Source: Micromonospora foliorum
Lineage (GTDB): Bacteria > Actinomycetota > Actinomycetes > Mycobacteriales > Micromonosporaceae
DNA: 64,000 nt
Assembly (NCBI RefSeq): GCF_022229015.1
Contig: NZ_JAKKFF010000045.1
Span: 1-64,000 of the forward strand
Direction: 5' to 3'
Shown here: in pieces, positions 54,211 through 63,778 of the stretch
How the letters are laid out: each line of letters begins with the position of its first letter
How positions within the stretch are numbered: position 1 is the stretch's first letter
The notes under the pieces: generated by a model
The model's input: the letters and a program-made list of their open reading frames with translations, nothing else
The model's database searches: none
What the model was told of the DNA's origin: nothing
Made by a program: the position numbers and the translations under genes

Positions 54211-55140
54211 TCAATTGAGGTTCGGACGGAATCCTGCTGGCCACTTGGGTGGGCTGCCGGAGTTCCATCGGGCATTACGGCGACCTGAACTTATGAGACG
54301 ATCGCCGGCGAAGTCGCATTCGTCAAGCTGCGCTTTTGTGAAGTCGACACCGCTGATCTCCGCGCCCGCGAACTGGCAACCAGACAACCGGGTGCCGGGG
54401 AACGTGGCATCGCTAAGCTTTGCGTCGATCAGGTTGAGTCCGCTGAGGAAGCAGCCCCCGAACCATGCCCGGGTCAAGTTCGCTGTCCCCGCGTTGCAAG
54501 AGCCGAAGTTTGAGTGGACGATCACAGCTCCCGTCAGGTTCGCGCCGTAGAGGGTGACGCCACGCGAGAAATCAAGATCTTTTACATCGATGCCCGACAA
54601 GTCGGCGTCACGGAGATCAGCCTCCAGGTAGGTGTTGCCAGACTTGCCAAGCAGCGTGAAGGCCAGGCTGACCTCAGCGGGCGCTTTGTGGCCACGCGTA
54701 GCGGCGTCACGGGGACGCTTTTCGACGCCGTCCTGATTTCGGAGGAACGATGTCAGCACGTTGACCGCAGCCTCTCGGTCCGTGTGCCCAATCCGCGCCT
54801 TGGCGCCAATGGCTTGCAAGACCGCCAAGCGCTGCTCACTGCTGTTGGCCTCTTCAAGCTGCCCGGCGAGGTCCCGTATGGAATCTCCGGACGACGAATC
54901 CCCGAACGGCCAGTAGTTCTTGGTCGCGGCGACGCCGAGGTAGCCGGTGCCGATCGCGACGGCCAAACCGGCAACGCTAAGTAGAGCCTGCCGCCGGGAG
55001 AGGCCCAGGGCCTCTTCAGCGATGCTTGTGGCATGAACTGTGGCGTTCCGGGCATCTTGCTCGCTCGCAGGGAGACGTGGGGGCCAATCACCGATGTGAC
55101 GTTGAGACCGCACGCAGTCACTATACGAACCCAGCACCAC
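54211..55140 (-). CDS. Membrane-anchored pentapeptide-repeat protein
   Basis: About 300 residues. A membrane helix (ALLSVAGLAVAIGTGYLG) is at about 55-72. A helical coiled region (IRDLAGQLEEANSSEQRLAV) follows, then pentapeptide repeats of the A(D/N)LxX form from about 170 (YLEADLRDADLSGIDVKDL, ANLTGAVIVHSNFG, ANLTRAWFGG, CQFAGAEISGVDF) forming a right-handed beta-helix. Function unknown; it lacks gyrase-protection features that could be assigned by eye. The start is uncertain: the first 30 residues may be non-coding, and a GTG 27 bases downstream is an alternative. Confidence 0.75.
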   Translation of the reverse strand: MVLGSYSDCVRSQRHIGDWPPRLPASEQDARNATVHATSIAEEALGLSRRQALLSVAGLAVAIGTGYLGVAATKNYWPFGDSSSGDSIRDLAGQLEEANSSEQRLAVLQAIGAKARIGHTDREAAVNVLTSFLRNQDGVEKRPRDAATRGHKAPAEVSLAFTLLGKSGNTYLEADLRDADLSGIDVKDLDFSRGVTLYGANLTGAVIVHSNFGSCNAGTANLTRAWFGGCFLSGLNLIDAKLSDATFPGTRLSGCQFAGAEISGVDFTKAQLDECDFAGDRLISSGRRNARWNSGSPPKWPAGFRPNLN

Positions 55141-55876
55141 GCAATTCGAACCATGGCGGCGGCGACGTGGAGGAGGTTTGACATGAGGTTGTCGTGGGTT
55201 CTAATCCCTCTAATTCACGAGCGGTTGGCGGTGCCGGTGCTGGCTCGGACACTTCTAGCGGCAGCGGACCGGCAAGCCGAGCATTCATCAGCTCCCGGAC
55301 AGCGGCGAACTGGCGATCGGCAAGTCCGCGTGCGGTCGGGGGAGGCCCCGAGCCTTCCGACGGGCCATCGCCGTACCGACGGGCCAGGTGGGAGGCCAGG
55401 CACCCGGTCAGATGATCGAGGAAGGTACGGGCACTCGGCGTCCATTCCCTGATCAAGCTGTCCAGCGCCAGCACCAACTGTCCGACGAGTGGGTCGACCA
55501 GACCGTATTCCTCGGTGAGCCGGAACTCCGTCGCCTCGACACCGCGCAGGGCCTCGTCGGCCAGGTAGACGTGGACGCTGTTCAGCTCGCCACCCAGCTC
55601 GACCGTGAGGTTCTGACCCGCCGGATGCAGGAACAGGCCTCCGGCGGGGACCTGTCGGCGGAGATACGACCCGCCGACCCGCCGACCCACGGTGACCGGA
55701 CCGTCGAGGTGCAGGACCAGCAGGTGGGAGTCCGTGCCGTCGAAACTCTCCGCGAACGGCGACTCGACCTGAGTGGAGACGAGGAGATCGGGCCAGCCCA
55801 ACCCGGCGCTCGACCGTTGGGTCCGCACGCCGGGCAGGCCGAGCATCCCGTGGGTTTGCGTGAGCGCCACTTCCAC
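55121..55876 (-). pseudogene. AraC-family regulator truncated inside the HTH
   Basis: The GTG with GGAGGTG upstream starts a 250-codon frame. The sensor half is typical (cupin-like AraC binding domain: SHLLVLHLDGPVTVGRR, GGLFLHPAGQNLTVELGGEL). It reaches only the first HTH helix (LADRQFAAVRELMNARLAGP) and then turns into unrelated Pro/Glu/Thr-rich sequence, so the DNA-binding domain of about 75 residues is gone. The break is close to a tRNA-end-like sequence near 55190-55210. Confidence 0.65.
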
Positions 55877-56082
55877 CGTCACCTCCAAACGACGTCTCAC
55901 GAGCCTTCAACAGGTTAGGTCGGCACGGGGAAGGGGTGTCAGCTGCCGAAGCATCACCAGCGACACCGAAGCCCGTGTGGGTTTCCCGCCAGCGCCAGAA
56001 ACCGGCCGCGCGGTCGACTCGCCGATGTGCGGCTGACCAGAGGCGGAGCGAAACGGTGGTGCGGTCCTCGTAAGGGCTGTGG

Positions 56083-57078
56083 ATGATGGTTGGTGTGACA
56101 GAGGAGGGCAACGGGTCCGCGGAGCAACGCCTGTACGACGCTGTGGCGCATTGGAACACCGACACCGGGTACGGCTTGGCCGACCTGATCCATGCCGCTT
56201 GTCAGGCGCTGATCGACGGGCTGGACTCGCCGACGTTGCGTGAGCTCGCCGGTGCTTCGGTACATGACTCGTCCTGGGATATCGGCGAACTCGTGGGCAA
56301 GTCACTTGGGGAACTAGGGGTTCCCCATCCGGGTACTGTTCCTTCAGGCTTCGCCCTTGCAGCAGGTGGAGGAGTCGCCCGCCGGCCAGGAGCCGACTCT
56401 CTCCGTCTGGAGGTCTCGCCGCTGCCCGGCGACGCAGGTGGCGGATTCCAGGTGCAGGTCTACGTCAACGGTACGGAGATGACCTCTGCCGGAGCGGGTC
56501 TCGGGATGGACCCGTACGACATCCTTGTTCCGACCAATCGTCTCGTGGCCGCCTCCCAGCCGTGCACCGTTGCGATCGCCCGATGCGAGTGCGGTGTGTA
56601 CGGCTGTGGATCCACAGACGTCACCATCGCGCGGGATGGCGATCTGGTGCACTGGGACTGGTCGCTCGAGGTGCCCATGACGCGGGGCGTGTCGTTCGTA
56701 GCTGCGGAGTACGACGTGGAAGTCGCACGGATGGCCGCGGATCATTCGTGGGAGACGTCCGAGCGTGCGGCCGGACGACGTGTCCTGACGGACGTGGACC
56801 GCGAACGGTTGCTCTCCTACGGCCTCAGGCCCAGTTGGGCCGCCAACGACTACCGCGATCAGGAGTTGTTCCGGGTTGCCCTTCAGCTCGACGGTGACTA
56901 CCAGATCTTCGTCGACACCCCGTGGCGTGGCCGCAGCCCCGAGGAATTGGCGGGCGAGGTGTGTTCCACCTTGGCACTTCCTCCCAGCGCCTGGCGCGCC
57001 AGCTGGCACGCCATCATCCCCACGCTCACCAAACCGCCGAAGATCGCGGGGCCGTCCTGGCGACCCGCACGGTTCTAG
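56083..57078 (+). CDS. Hypothetical protein
   Basis: A 331-residue soluble protein with balanced composition and strong strand/helix alternation. The N-terminal helix pair (LADLIHAACQALIDGLDSPT) and central segment with CTVAIARCECGVYGCGSTDV could bind metal through the four close cysteines. The C-terminal half contains SWETSERAAGRRVLTDVDRE. No family is recognised. The start may be the ATG or the GTG four codons later. The preceding DNA holds no partner gene, and a SUKH-like or immunity role cannot be judged. Confidence 0.6.
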   Translation: MMVGVTEEGNGSAEQRLYDAVAHWNTDTGYGLADLIHAACQALIDGLDSPTLRELAGASVHDSSWDIGELVGKSLGELGVPHPGTVPSGFALAAGGGVARRPGADSLRLEVSPLPGDAGGGFQVQVYVNGTEMTSAGAGLGMDPYDILVPTNRLVAASQPCTVAIARCECGVYGCGSTDVTIARDGDLVHWDWSLEVPMTRGVSFVAAEYDVEVARMAADHSWETSERAAGRRVLTDVDRERLLSYGLRPSWAANDYRDQELFRVALQLDGDYQIFVDTPWRGRSPEELAGEVCSTLALPPSAWRASWHAIIPTLTKPPKIAGPSWRPARF

Positions 57079-57319
57079 CAGCAGCAGGCCGGCGCTGGCC
57101 TCATGCCGACCTGTGACCACTGCCGAGACCGATGACGGCCAGGCCCAGCTGAGGCGGATCGCTCTGGCCGGCGAGCTCGATGCCTTGACCGACCTCCCGC
57201 GCCAACCCGACGATCATCGCAGGCGCGCTTACGCCAACCACCCACACTCAGGACACAACGCACTTCATGCCGCTGACCGAGGGTCCGGCCTGAAGAGCTG
57301 TTCCTGGGATGATGTTGGT

Positions 57320-58051
57320 GTGGTTGACGAACGCGCCAGTCTCGAGTTGCTTGGCAGCGACGCCTTGGAGCGGTCCGCGGTGGTGGCGAACTGCGCCATG
57401 AACCGTGAGCGGCAGCTGTCCGGGGTCAACAGCTACACCCGGGAGTTGGGGTTCAGCCCTCTTGACGTTCTCACCGCCATCCCTGTTGGCGCCGGCCGGG
57501 CCGAGTCTGTGGCAGCCGCTGGCTGGTTGGATCTGTGCTGCGGCACTGGTCGAGCGCTGATCCAAGCTGCCGAGGAGCTGCGGCTGGCAGGGTTGTCCGA
57601 GCGGACGGTCCTCGTCGGCGTGGACCTGGTTGACGCCTTTGATCCCGTGCCGGCACCACCGCTGAACCTGGAGTTGATCTGCGCCTCCGTGGCCAACTGG
57701 GCACCAACGCGGACGTTCAACTTGATCACCTGTCTGCACGGACTGCACTACGTCGGAGACAAACTCGCCGTCCTGACACGGGCGGCCGGCTGGCTGACTC
57801 CCACCGGCCGGCTCGTGGCCGACCTGGATCTGTCCAGCATTCGGCTTCCTGATGGGCGACCCGCTGGGCAGCGCCTCACCGCCCAACTCCGCGCTGCCGG
57901 GTTCTCCTACGACTCCCGTCGCCGCCGGATCAGCTGCACCGGCCGCCGCGACGCCCGCCTCCCGTACAGCTACCTCGGTGCCGACGATCGCGCTGGTGCC
58001 AACTACACCGGACAACCCGCCGTGCATTCCTACTACGCCGACAACCGCTGA
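57320..58051 (+). CDS. SAM-dependent methyltransferase-like protein
   Basis: A 243-residue class I methyltransferase fold: motif I WLDLCCGTGRALIQA (usual D-x-GCGTG, here with CCGTG), acidic strand end VGVDLVDAF, then NLITCLHGLHYVGDKLAVL and LTPTGRLVADLDLSSI. The C-terminus SYLGADDRAGANYTGQPAVH is not a known substrate domain. The substrate is unknown. The GTG start has only a weak ribosome site; homology begins about 40 residues in. Confidence 0.75.
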   Translation: MVDERASLELLGSDALERSAVVANCAMNRERQLSGVNSYTRELGFSPLDVLTAIPVGAGRAESVAAAGWLDLCCGTGRALIQAAEELRLAGLSERTVLVGVDLVDAFDPVPAPPLNLELICASVANWAPTRTFNLITCLHGLHYVGDKLAVLTRAAGWLTPTGRLVADLDLSSIRLPDGRPAGQRLTAQLRAAGFSYDSRRRRISCTGRRDARLPYSYLGADDRAGANYTGQPAVHSYYADNR

Positions 58052-58201
58052 CCGCACTGACAGCGTCCGCACATGCCGCGATCCGGTTGATACGGGTAGC
58101 TGTTGTCTCGGCAGGGGTAGGCGTAGCGCCGAGTACCGCCAGCGCTGCCGGCCACCCGCCAACCAAGTGATGGGGGATGTCGGCGGTCGCTCGGCCTTCT
58201 G

Positions 58202-58468
58202 GTGCGACGGCACGGCCTGCTGTCCACGCGCCAACTGATTGATTTGTTCGGCATCGACGTCGGCGAGCGTGAGCGCCTCCTGAGTGCACCTCGGAAGCGG
58301 TCCTGCGTTCTGCGCGCGTCTGGCCTGCCGCCGGCCGAGATCCGCGATCAGAAGCCAGTGAAATTCGTCGCGGAAAAGATCGACCCGGACTCCTCGCCGG
58401 CCGAGTACCTCGCCGCCATCAACTCTCGGGTCTTCTGGGCCAGCGCCGAGCGCGAAGGCCTCTGGTAG
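58202..58468 (+). pseudogene. DUF7002-like protein fragment
   Basis: RRHGLLSTRQLIDLFGIDVG and later IRDQKPVKF with INSRVFWAS follow the DUF7002 pattern (HGLLS..LLD.., IRDQ.P, LN.RVFFW). The frame is open upstream without a good start and ends early, losing the C-terminal half. It is likely a broken gene. Confidence 0.5.
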
Positions 58469-58853
58469 TCACTGCGCTGATCAAGCTTGCCGCCAGCGAC
58501 GACTACCAGGACCGAGCCGACGCGGGTCGCTCCTTGGCGAGCTTCGCTGAGGCGACGGAATCGATGGAGTCGTTGGTGCAACTCGTCCTTGATGTCAACG
58601 ACACGTTCGTTACCGTGACGACCGCGGAGGTGCTTCTCCGGACGGGCCGTGTGGGCCAACCAATGAGACATATTCAGTGACGATTTCTTGAGTTTTTCGG
58701 GAAGCAGCTTGCGGGAATTGTGAAAGCGATGGAGTTGCGCCGCGAATCCGGTATAAGGAACTGACGCATCATTCCGGTTCGTTGCAGGTGCGCCGGATTT
58801 TCGGACCACCGCGTGTAGGTCGCGCCTCAGGGTCGCCACCTCGAGAGGGACGC
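58469..58853. other. Stretch without a confident gene
   Basis: Includes a lower-GC section around 58,670-58,780. A leftward 173-codon frame crosses it but has no recognisable domain. Confidence 0.3.
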
Positions 58854-59060
58854 ATGTCGCGAGTAGCATCTATTTCCAGGGTCGCCGGGCAGGATGACAG
58901 CTACCTGTCAGAACTCCTGCTCGACATGGGCAACACGGTGCACGGGCTCAAAAGAAGATCGTCCAGCTTCGACACCGGACGTCTCGATCGGACCAACGTC
59001 CATCCACGACAGTCTGGCGCCAACCTCAACGACATCGACCTGAAGCTCGTCGTGGGGCCC
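58854..59060 (+). pseudogene. GDP-mannose 4,6-dehydratase N-terminal remnant
   Basis: Begins at an ATG and reads [20 protein letters not shown] then [17 protein letters not shown]. This matches the Gmd start ([31 protein letters not shown]). Only about 65 of roughly 340 residues remain, and the dinucleotide glycine motif is already damaged (VAGQDD for TGQDG). A relic of a sugar-nucleotide locus. Confidence 0.7.
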
Positions 59061-59116
59061 GTCCGGGTCACGGCGGCGGCGATCGGTACGCGGTCCGTGC
59101 GCCCTGGATCGCACAC

Positions 59117-60259
59117 ATGACGTTGGCTGCGAGGCCAGTGCGAGAGCAGCACCGCCTATACGAGGTGGATCTACTCCGGTTCGCCGCCGCCCTGATGATC
59201 GTCCTTCTCCACTACACCTACAGCCAGGGCCAGATCGAATATGACTTCGCGCCGTCGCTCGGCGCGGTCACTCAGTACGGCTACCTTGGCGTCGAACTGT
59301 TCTTCCTCATCAGCGGCATGGTCGTGCTCATGAGCGTGTGGGGACGCACCACGCGCGAGTTCGTAGCGTCGCGGATCTCACGGCTGTATCCCGCCTTCTG
59401 GGTGGCCGTCACTCTCACGGCGGCGATGGTCGCCATTGCGGGACCTCGGGGCCGGAACGACGTCACCGCAGCGCAGTACGTGGCGAACTTGTCAATGTTT
59501 CCCCAGCTCGCCAACATTGAGTACGTCGAAAGCGTGTACTGGACATTGTGGTCCGAGTGGCGGTTCTACCTCATCCTGTTCGTCTTCTCGCTGTTGGGGA
59601 TCACCGAGCGTCGTACCCACTGGCTGCTGTGGGGCTGGCTCACCACCAGCGTGGCCCTGGAGGCTTCTCCTGTTCCGCCGGCCGCCCATGCCGCGTTGGC
59701 GCTAATTATCCAGCCCCAGTTCAGCCACTACTTCATCGCTGGCATGGCTCTATACATGGTGCACCGCTTCGGCTTCACTGCGCGACTGGGCCTCCTGCTT
59801 ACGGCCTGCTACGCGAACGCCGTAAAAGAGGCGGACAGTCGGATCGCCGAGCTGGTTGCCGACGGGCTGGCGCCGACCCTTGTCGTGACTGCCCTGGTCA
59901 TCCTGGCGATCTTCGTCGTTATGATCCTCGCAGCGACGGGTGGGTTGCGCTGGATGCGGTGGCCAGGTCTGTCCGAACTCGGCGCGATGACATACCCGCT
60001 CTATCTGATCCACTTCACTCTCGGTGTTGCTGCCATCAACGCCTTGGTCCCGGCAGTCCATCCCTGGCTGGCGCTGCCGCTAGTGACCGCCGCGATGTGC
60101 GGCGCTTCCTGGCTGATCAGCGCGAAGGTGGAGGACAGGGTCCGTCCAGCACTTCACCTGGCGATTCGCCGGCTCTTACGCGTACCGCCGCATAAAATGC
60201 TGGAGCAGACGGCCAGCACCGCTCGTGCCAAGGATTACGCGACTTCCGGCCGTTTTTGA
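59117..60259 (+). CDS. Acyltransferase-3 family membrane protein
   Basis: A 380-residue integral membrane O-acyltransferase with about ten hydrophobic helices. It opens [19 protein letters not shown] with the conserved Arg and His, then [28 protein letters not shown] and [17 protein letters not shown] (the usual W-L-E). It ends [16 protein letters not shown] and a basic cytosolic tail. Members acylate cell-surface or exported glycans or secondary metabolites. The adjacent gmd relic suggests a former polysaccharide locus. The ATG has a poor ribosome site. Confidence 0.88.
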   Translation: MTLAARPVREQHRLYEVDLLRFAAALMIVLLHYTYSQGQIEYDFAPSLGAVTQYGYLGVELFFLISGMVVLMSVWGRTTREFVASRISRLYPAFWVAVTLTAAMVAIAGPRGRNDVTAAQYVANLSMFPQLANIEYVESVYWTLWSEWRFYLILFVFSLLGITERRTHWLLWGWLTTSVALEASPVPPAAHAALALIIQPQFSHYFIAGMALYMVHRFGFTARLGLLLTACYANAVKEADSRIAELVADGLAPTLVVTALVILAIFVVMILAATGGLRWMRWPGLSELGAMTYPLYLIHFTLGVAAINALVPAVHPWLALPLVTAAMCGASWLISAKVEDRVRPALHLAIRRLLRVPPHKMLEQTASTARAKDYATSGRF

Positions 60260-60622
60260 CCGATCGGGTGTTCCGGTTTTTTCAGGAGAGCACCGTACCC
60301 ACGCCGCTGTCCTCACCGCGGCGGTCCGTCACTTCGCACCTGCGGTGGAATCGTCGACGCGGGCTGAGGGTTCGTCGCCAAGCCCGCGGAGGCATTCGTG
60401 CGGGCGTTGGTGGATAGCCGACGATCCGAGGGTGCTCCGGTGCAGACCCAGGACCGGGGGAGCAGGCTGGGAGCAATAGGGTGTACTGAACAAACGCAGC
60501 GACCCACGACGCCGACGTCTCGCGGCAAGGCCGCCGAGGCCGCCAAGAACCGCGACCGGCTGGTCCCCGGTTTGTGCCGCAGCCTGTTGGCCGGTGATCC
60601 GGCCTGGCCGAGCGACGCCCCG
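60260..60622. other. Intergenic stretch between convergent genes
   Basis: No coding frame, terminator or repeat could be supported. Confidence 0.35.
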
Positions 60623-61192
60623 TTACTCGGTCGGGGGCCGGTTGGCTGTGGCCGATCCAGGTGGCGTCGATGGCGTGTCCGGTACGACGACGAGGCTGAC
60701 GACGCGGCGGGTCCGGCCGTCGCGGGTGTTGCCGGTCCGACTGACGACGGCGTGTTCGATCTCGGCGACCATCGTGGCGAACTCTTCGTCGGTGAGCCAG
60801 ACGGCGGCCTGTCGGTAGACCACGCCGTCGCGGTGGGGGTCGGCGTGTTCGTGGGCAAGGTAGCGGTCGAAGTCGCCCAGCAGTGACGCCGCGAACGTGG
60901 TGTAGGCGCGTCGGTGATCGTCGCGCGTCATGGCGGCCCGGGCGGCGGGGCTGATCGTGCCCTGGTCCTGGCGTACCCGGTAGCTGCGCTCCACAGTGCC
61001 GCGTACTCGCCGCTCGTCGACCACCTCCAGCACGCCCGCCTCGGCCAATACGGCGATGTGCCGGTACATCGTCGCTGGGGGGATGTCGGGTAGGCGATCG
61101 CGGAGCTGTGTGGTGGTCAGCGGGTCGGTGTCGAACAGCGTTTGCAGGATGCGCATCCGGACGGGGTGCAGGAGAAGGTCTGCGGTTGCCAT
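60623..61192 (-). CDS. ArsR-like winged-helix transcriptional regulator
   Basis: A 189-residue regulator. The N-terminal winged helix (LLLHPVRMRILQTLFDTDPL, TTTQLRDRLPDIPPATMYRH, AEAGVLEVVDERRVRGTVER) is of the type seen in helix-turn-helix domain proteins with a C-terminal effector region. The second half (YTTFAASLLGDFDRYLAHEH) is helical, with a Thr/Pro-rich disordered end. It is divergent from the hydrolase gene across a short region with a repeated GATAATGTTC box, pointing to control of itself and that gene. Confidence 0.82.
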   Translation of the reverse strand: MATADLLLHPVRMRILQTLFDTDPLTTTQLRDRLPDIPPATMYRHIAVLAEAGVLEVVDERRVRGTVERSYRVRQDQGTISPAARAAMTRDDHRRAYTTFAASLLGDFDRYLAHEHADPHRDGVVYRQAAVWLTDEEFATMVAEIEHAVVSRTGNTRDGRTRRVVSLVVVPDTPSTPPGSATANRPPTE

Positions 61193-61212
61193 GGACCCAT
61201 CTTCCCACATAC

Positions 61213-61240
61213 GATAATGTTCCCAGTTCTGATAATGTTC
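61213..61240. promoter_or_regulatory. Two direct GATAATGTTC boxes in the divergent promoter region
   Basis: GATAATGTTC occurs at 61213 and again at 61231, 18 bases apart (about 1.7 helical turns), between the start codons of the regulator and the hydrolase. A third, weaker form (agaataatc) lies at 61251. Possible operator and/or -10 elements. Confidence 0.5.
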
Positions 61241-61271
61241 GCGGGCACTGAGAATAATCGGAGGTGGCGCA

Positions 61272-62201
61272 GTGCGGGATGTCGATGTGACGGCTATGGC
61301 AGATGACGGACTTCCCCTGGTCGGCACGCTGACCCTGCCCAACGGCCCTGGACCGCACCCGGCCGTCCTGCTACTGCACGGCTCCGGGCGACTGGATCGC
61401 GACTCCAACACCGCGCGCCTCCGGATGGACCTTGGACCAGCGCTGGCCGAGAAGCTGGCAAACGCCGGGATCGCCACGTTGCGTTACGACCGGCGCGGTG
61501 TCGGCGCCACGGGCGGCGACTGGTACGCGACCGGATTCGCCGCCGGTCGGCACGACGCCGCCGCCGCGCTACGCGCCCTCGCTGGGCGACCCGATATCCG
61601 GGCGGACGCCGTTGGCGTGCTCGGGCACAGCGAGGGTGCCGTTCACGCCATGTCCCTTGGTGCGCGCCCGGAGGTGGCGGCGGTGGTGCTGCTGGCCGGG
61701 TTCGCCCGCCCCGGGGAGGACGCCCTGCGCTGGCAGGCCGCAATGATCGCCCGCGACCTCCCCGCTCCCGTACGACCGCTGCTACCGATCCTGCGGTCCC
61801 TGGCCAACCGGCACCTCGCCCGAATCAAGACGACCAGCACGGACGTGGTGCGCATCCTCGGGAGGCCAACCAACGCCCGGTGGCTGCGGGAGCTGCTCGA
61901 CCACGACCCGCGCTCCGACCTGGCGAACATCAAGGCTCCCGTCCTGGCCATCACTGGCGGCAAGGACATCCAGGTCGACCCGGCGGACCTGGAGGAGATC
62001 CGCCGGCTGGTGTCCGGCGACATCACGGTCCACCGGATTCCCGACCTCACCCATGTGCTGCGTCGTGACTTCGGCCGTCCGTCGGTGCGCTCCTACCGGC
62101 GGCTGCTTCGCCAGCCGGTCGACCCCGACCTGCTCGCGCAGGTGGCCGGCTGGCTCGCCCACCGACTACACGAGACGCCCGACACGGTTCGTGCCGGGTA
62201 A
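61272..62201 (+). CDS. Alpha/beta-hydrolase family protein
   Basis: A 309-residue cytosolic serine hydrolase: HPAVLLLHGSGRLDRD (oxyanion loop), TLRYDRRGVGATGG, GVLGHSEGAVHAM with Ser120, PVLAITGGKDIQV (Asp) and DLTHVLR (His) complete the triad. A helical lid occupies about 150-215. It is similar to the dienelactone-hydrolase/acyl-esterase group; the substrate is unknown. The GTG start has GGAGG 8 bases upstream. It is probably controlled by the divergent HTH protein and co-transcribed with the CPBP gene. Confidence 0.88.
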   Translation: MRDVDVTAMADDGLPLVGTLTLPNGPGPHPAVLLLHGSGRLDRDSNTARLRMDLGPALAEKLANAGIATLRYDRRGVGATGGDWYATGFAAGRHDAAAALRALAGRPDIRADAVGVLGHSEGAVHAMSLGARPEVAAVVLLAGFARPGEDALRWQAAMIARDLPAPVRPLLPILRSLANRHLARIKTTSTDVVRILGRPTNARWLRELLDHDPRSDLANIKAPVLAITGGKDIQVDPADLEEIRRLVSGDITVHRIPDLTHVLRRDFGRPSVRSYRRLLRQPVDPDLLAQVAGWLAHRLHETPDTVRAG

Positions 62202-62270
62202 CCGATGGCTCACCCCCACACAGAGCCACCCCCCACAACCCCTGTTCCTAACCCCGCGAAGGGAAATGGC

Positions 62271-63122
62271 GTGACCACCGCAACCTCTGCTCGCCAACAC
62301 GACGGCCTCACCACCTTCTGGATCGTCACCTTTGCATGGGCCTTCGCCTTCTGGCTCTTCGCGATCACACTCGATGAACCGGCGATGACGTCCCCCACCC
62401 TCGTCCCGTACCTTCTCGGTGGATTCGGCCCGGCGATCGGCGCGATCGCCGTCCGGATACGGCGTCATCGCCGTCGTCAACCCATCCCCGCCCATACGGT
62501 GCGACTTCGGCTGCGCCCACGGCTGTTCTGGGCGCTGCCCATGCTGGCCCTGGCATCGGGGACCGTGCTGGCAGCCGTACTGCTCGCGGAGTTCCTGGGC
62601 GGCCCCGCACTGAGCCTGACCGAAGGGCGCGAGTTGATCGCGACGGCGGGCGGAACCGTACCGTTCCTGATCAGCATGCTGATCGGCGGTCCGTTGGCCG
62701 AGGAGCCCGGTTGGCGTGGCACGGCCTACCCACGCCTGCGCGCGTCGATGAGCCGCCTGCACGCCGGTCTGCTGCTGGGCGCCGCCTGGGCGGTGTGGCA
62801 CCTGCCGCTGTTCTTCATCAACGGGACGCTTCAGTCCGAATTCGGCCTGGTCAGCTGGAGTGGCCTGTTGTTCACGCTCAGCGTCTTCCCGATGGCACTG
62901 CTCACCGGCTACGCCTACGAACTCGCCGGGGTCGCGGCATCGGTCGCGGTCCACTTCGGCGTGAACACCACCATCGCGCTGCTCACCGTCAAGGCACCCG
63001 CCGCCCAGGCGCTCGTCCTGGCGGTACAGATCATCGTGGCGGCCGCGCTGCTCGCCTCACAACGCAACAGGGGGCAGGACCGACCGGCGCTGGACCACCG
63101 CGAAATGGCTGATCTGCGGTGA
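62271..63122 (+). CDS. CPBP-family intramembrane metalloprotease
   Basis: A 283-residue multi-helix membrane protein. The CPBP (Abi/CAAX-protease and bacteriocin-processing) motifs are present: PLAEEPGWRG (Glu144, Glu145, Arg), WAVWHLPLFF (His) and VHFGVNTT (His). Members cleave prenylated or other membrane peptides, or confer self-immunity to bacteriocins. The GTG has AAGGGA 7 bases upstream; an ATG 66 bases earlier, 3 bases after the hydrolase stop, is an alternative that would make the two genes directly coupled. Confidence 0.85.
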   Translation: MTTATSARQHDGLTTFWIVTFAWAFAFWLFAITLDEPAMTSPTLVPYLLGGFGPAIGAIAVRIRRHRRRQPIPAHTVRLRLRPRLFWALPMLALASGTVLAAVLLAEFLGGPALSLTEGRELIATAGGTVPFLISMLIGGPLAEEPGWRGTAYPRLRASMSRLHAGLLLGAAWAVWHLPLFFINGTLQSEFGLVSWSGLLFTLSVFPMALLTGYAYELAGVAASVAVHFGVNTTIALLTVKAPAAQALVLAVQIIVAAALLASQRNRGQDRPALDHREMADLR

Positions 63123-63369
63123 ACGGATTGCTGATCGCGGGTGACGCCCAGCGGTATGACGGGCCGTGAATGGTGACGGTGCTGGCACAGCACAACAACC
63201 GGGGACTGCTGTGGCCCCCGGTCCTCGCGGCCGGAGCCGTCATTACCAGGTTCAGTACGAAGCTTTCGCTGCCCCCCAACAAGCGCAGCGCGGCATGTTG
63301 GGCTGAAGCCGTGCCTGTGGTGGGCGCGCTTGCCGCAGATCGGGCGTGCGGAATGAGCGGCAACCCTGC

Positions 63370-63756
63370 TCAGGGGTGGCACCTCTCGTCGGATACCGCG
63401 CGGACGTCTCCTTGTCTCTCCTGGCCGGTATCGAAGTACGCCGTCAGGTACGCCTGCCGGGTTAGCTCGCTATCCCTGATTAGTGAGAAGATTTCCGCTC
63501 CATGTTCCGGGGCGTCGAACATCCGGTACGCCTGAGCGAGTCCCGCGAAGGTGGTATCCGTCTGTTCAGCCGCGTACCCGAGTGCCTCGGCCTCTGCCAG
63601 CGTTATCGCCTGGTCGAAACTTTCCGCTCGCCACAGCGTCAGCCTTTCCTCATACGACTGATCCCTCGGATCGGGTCCGACGCGGAAGACACACCGCACG
63701 GAGAACCAACCCACGCCACTCGACTGCGCCTCACCGCTTGGCCTGTCCACCCGCAC
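63370..63756 (-). CDS. DUF4288-like small protein
   Basis: About 128 residues: VGWFSVRCVFRVGPD, YEERLTLWRAESFDQAITLA and GAEIFSLIRDSELTRQAYL follow the DUF4288 layout (WY.VR.., YEERI.LW.A.s...A...A, ..EvfSLIR.S.L.p..Y). Function unknown. The start is uncertain among several GTG codons and none has a strong ribosome site; upstream sequence in this frame overlaps the neighbour and is not similar. It lies just downstream of the edge gene, in the same direction. Confidence 0.65.
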   Translation of the reverse strand: MRVDRPSGEAQSSGVGWFSVRCVFRVGPDPRDQSYEERLTLWRAESFDQAITLAEAEALGYAAEQTDTTFAGLAQAYRMFDAPEHGAEIFSLIRDSELTRQAYLTAYFDTGQERQGDVRAVSDERCHP

Positions 63757-63778
63757 ATCATCCGGCAGCAACTGTCCA

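Noticed and set aside
58348-58869. 173-codon leftward frame
   Set aside because: No domain and no ribosome site. It overlaps the DUF7002 fragment on the other strand, which has a recognisable pattern.
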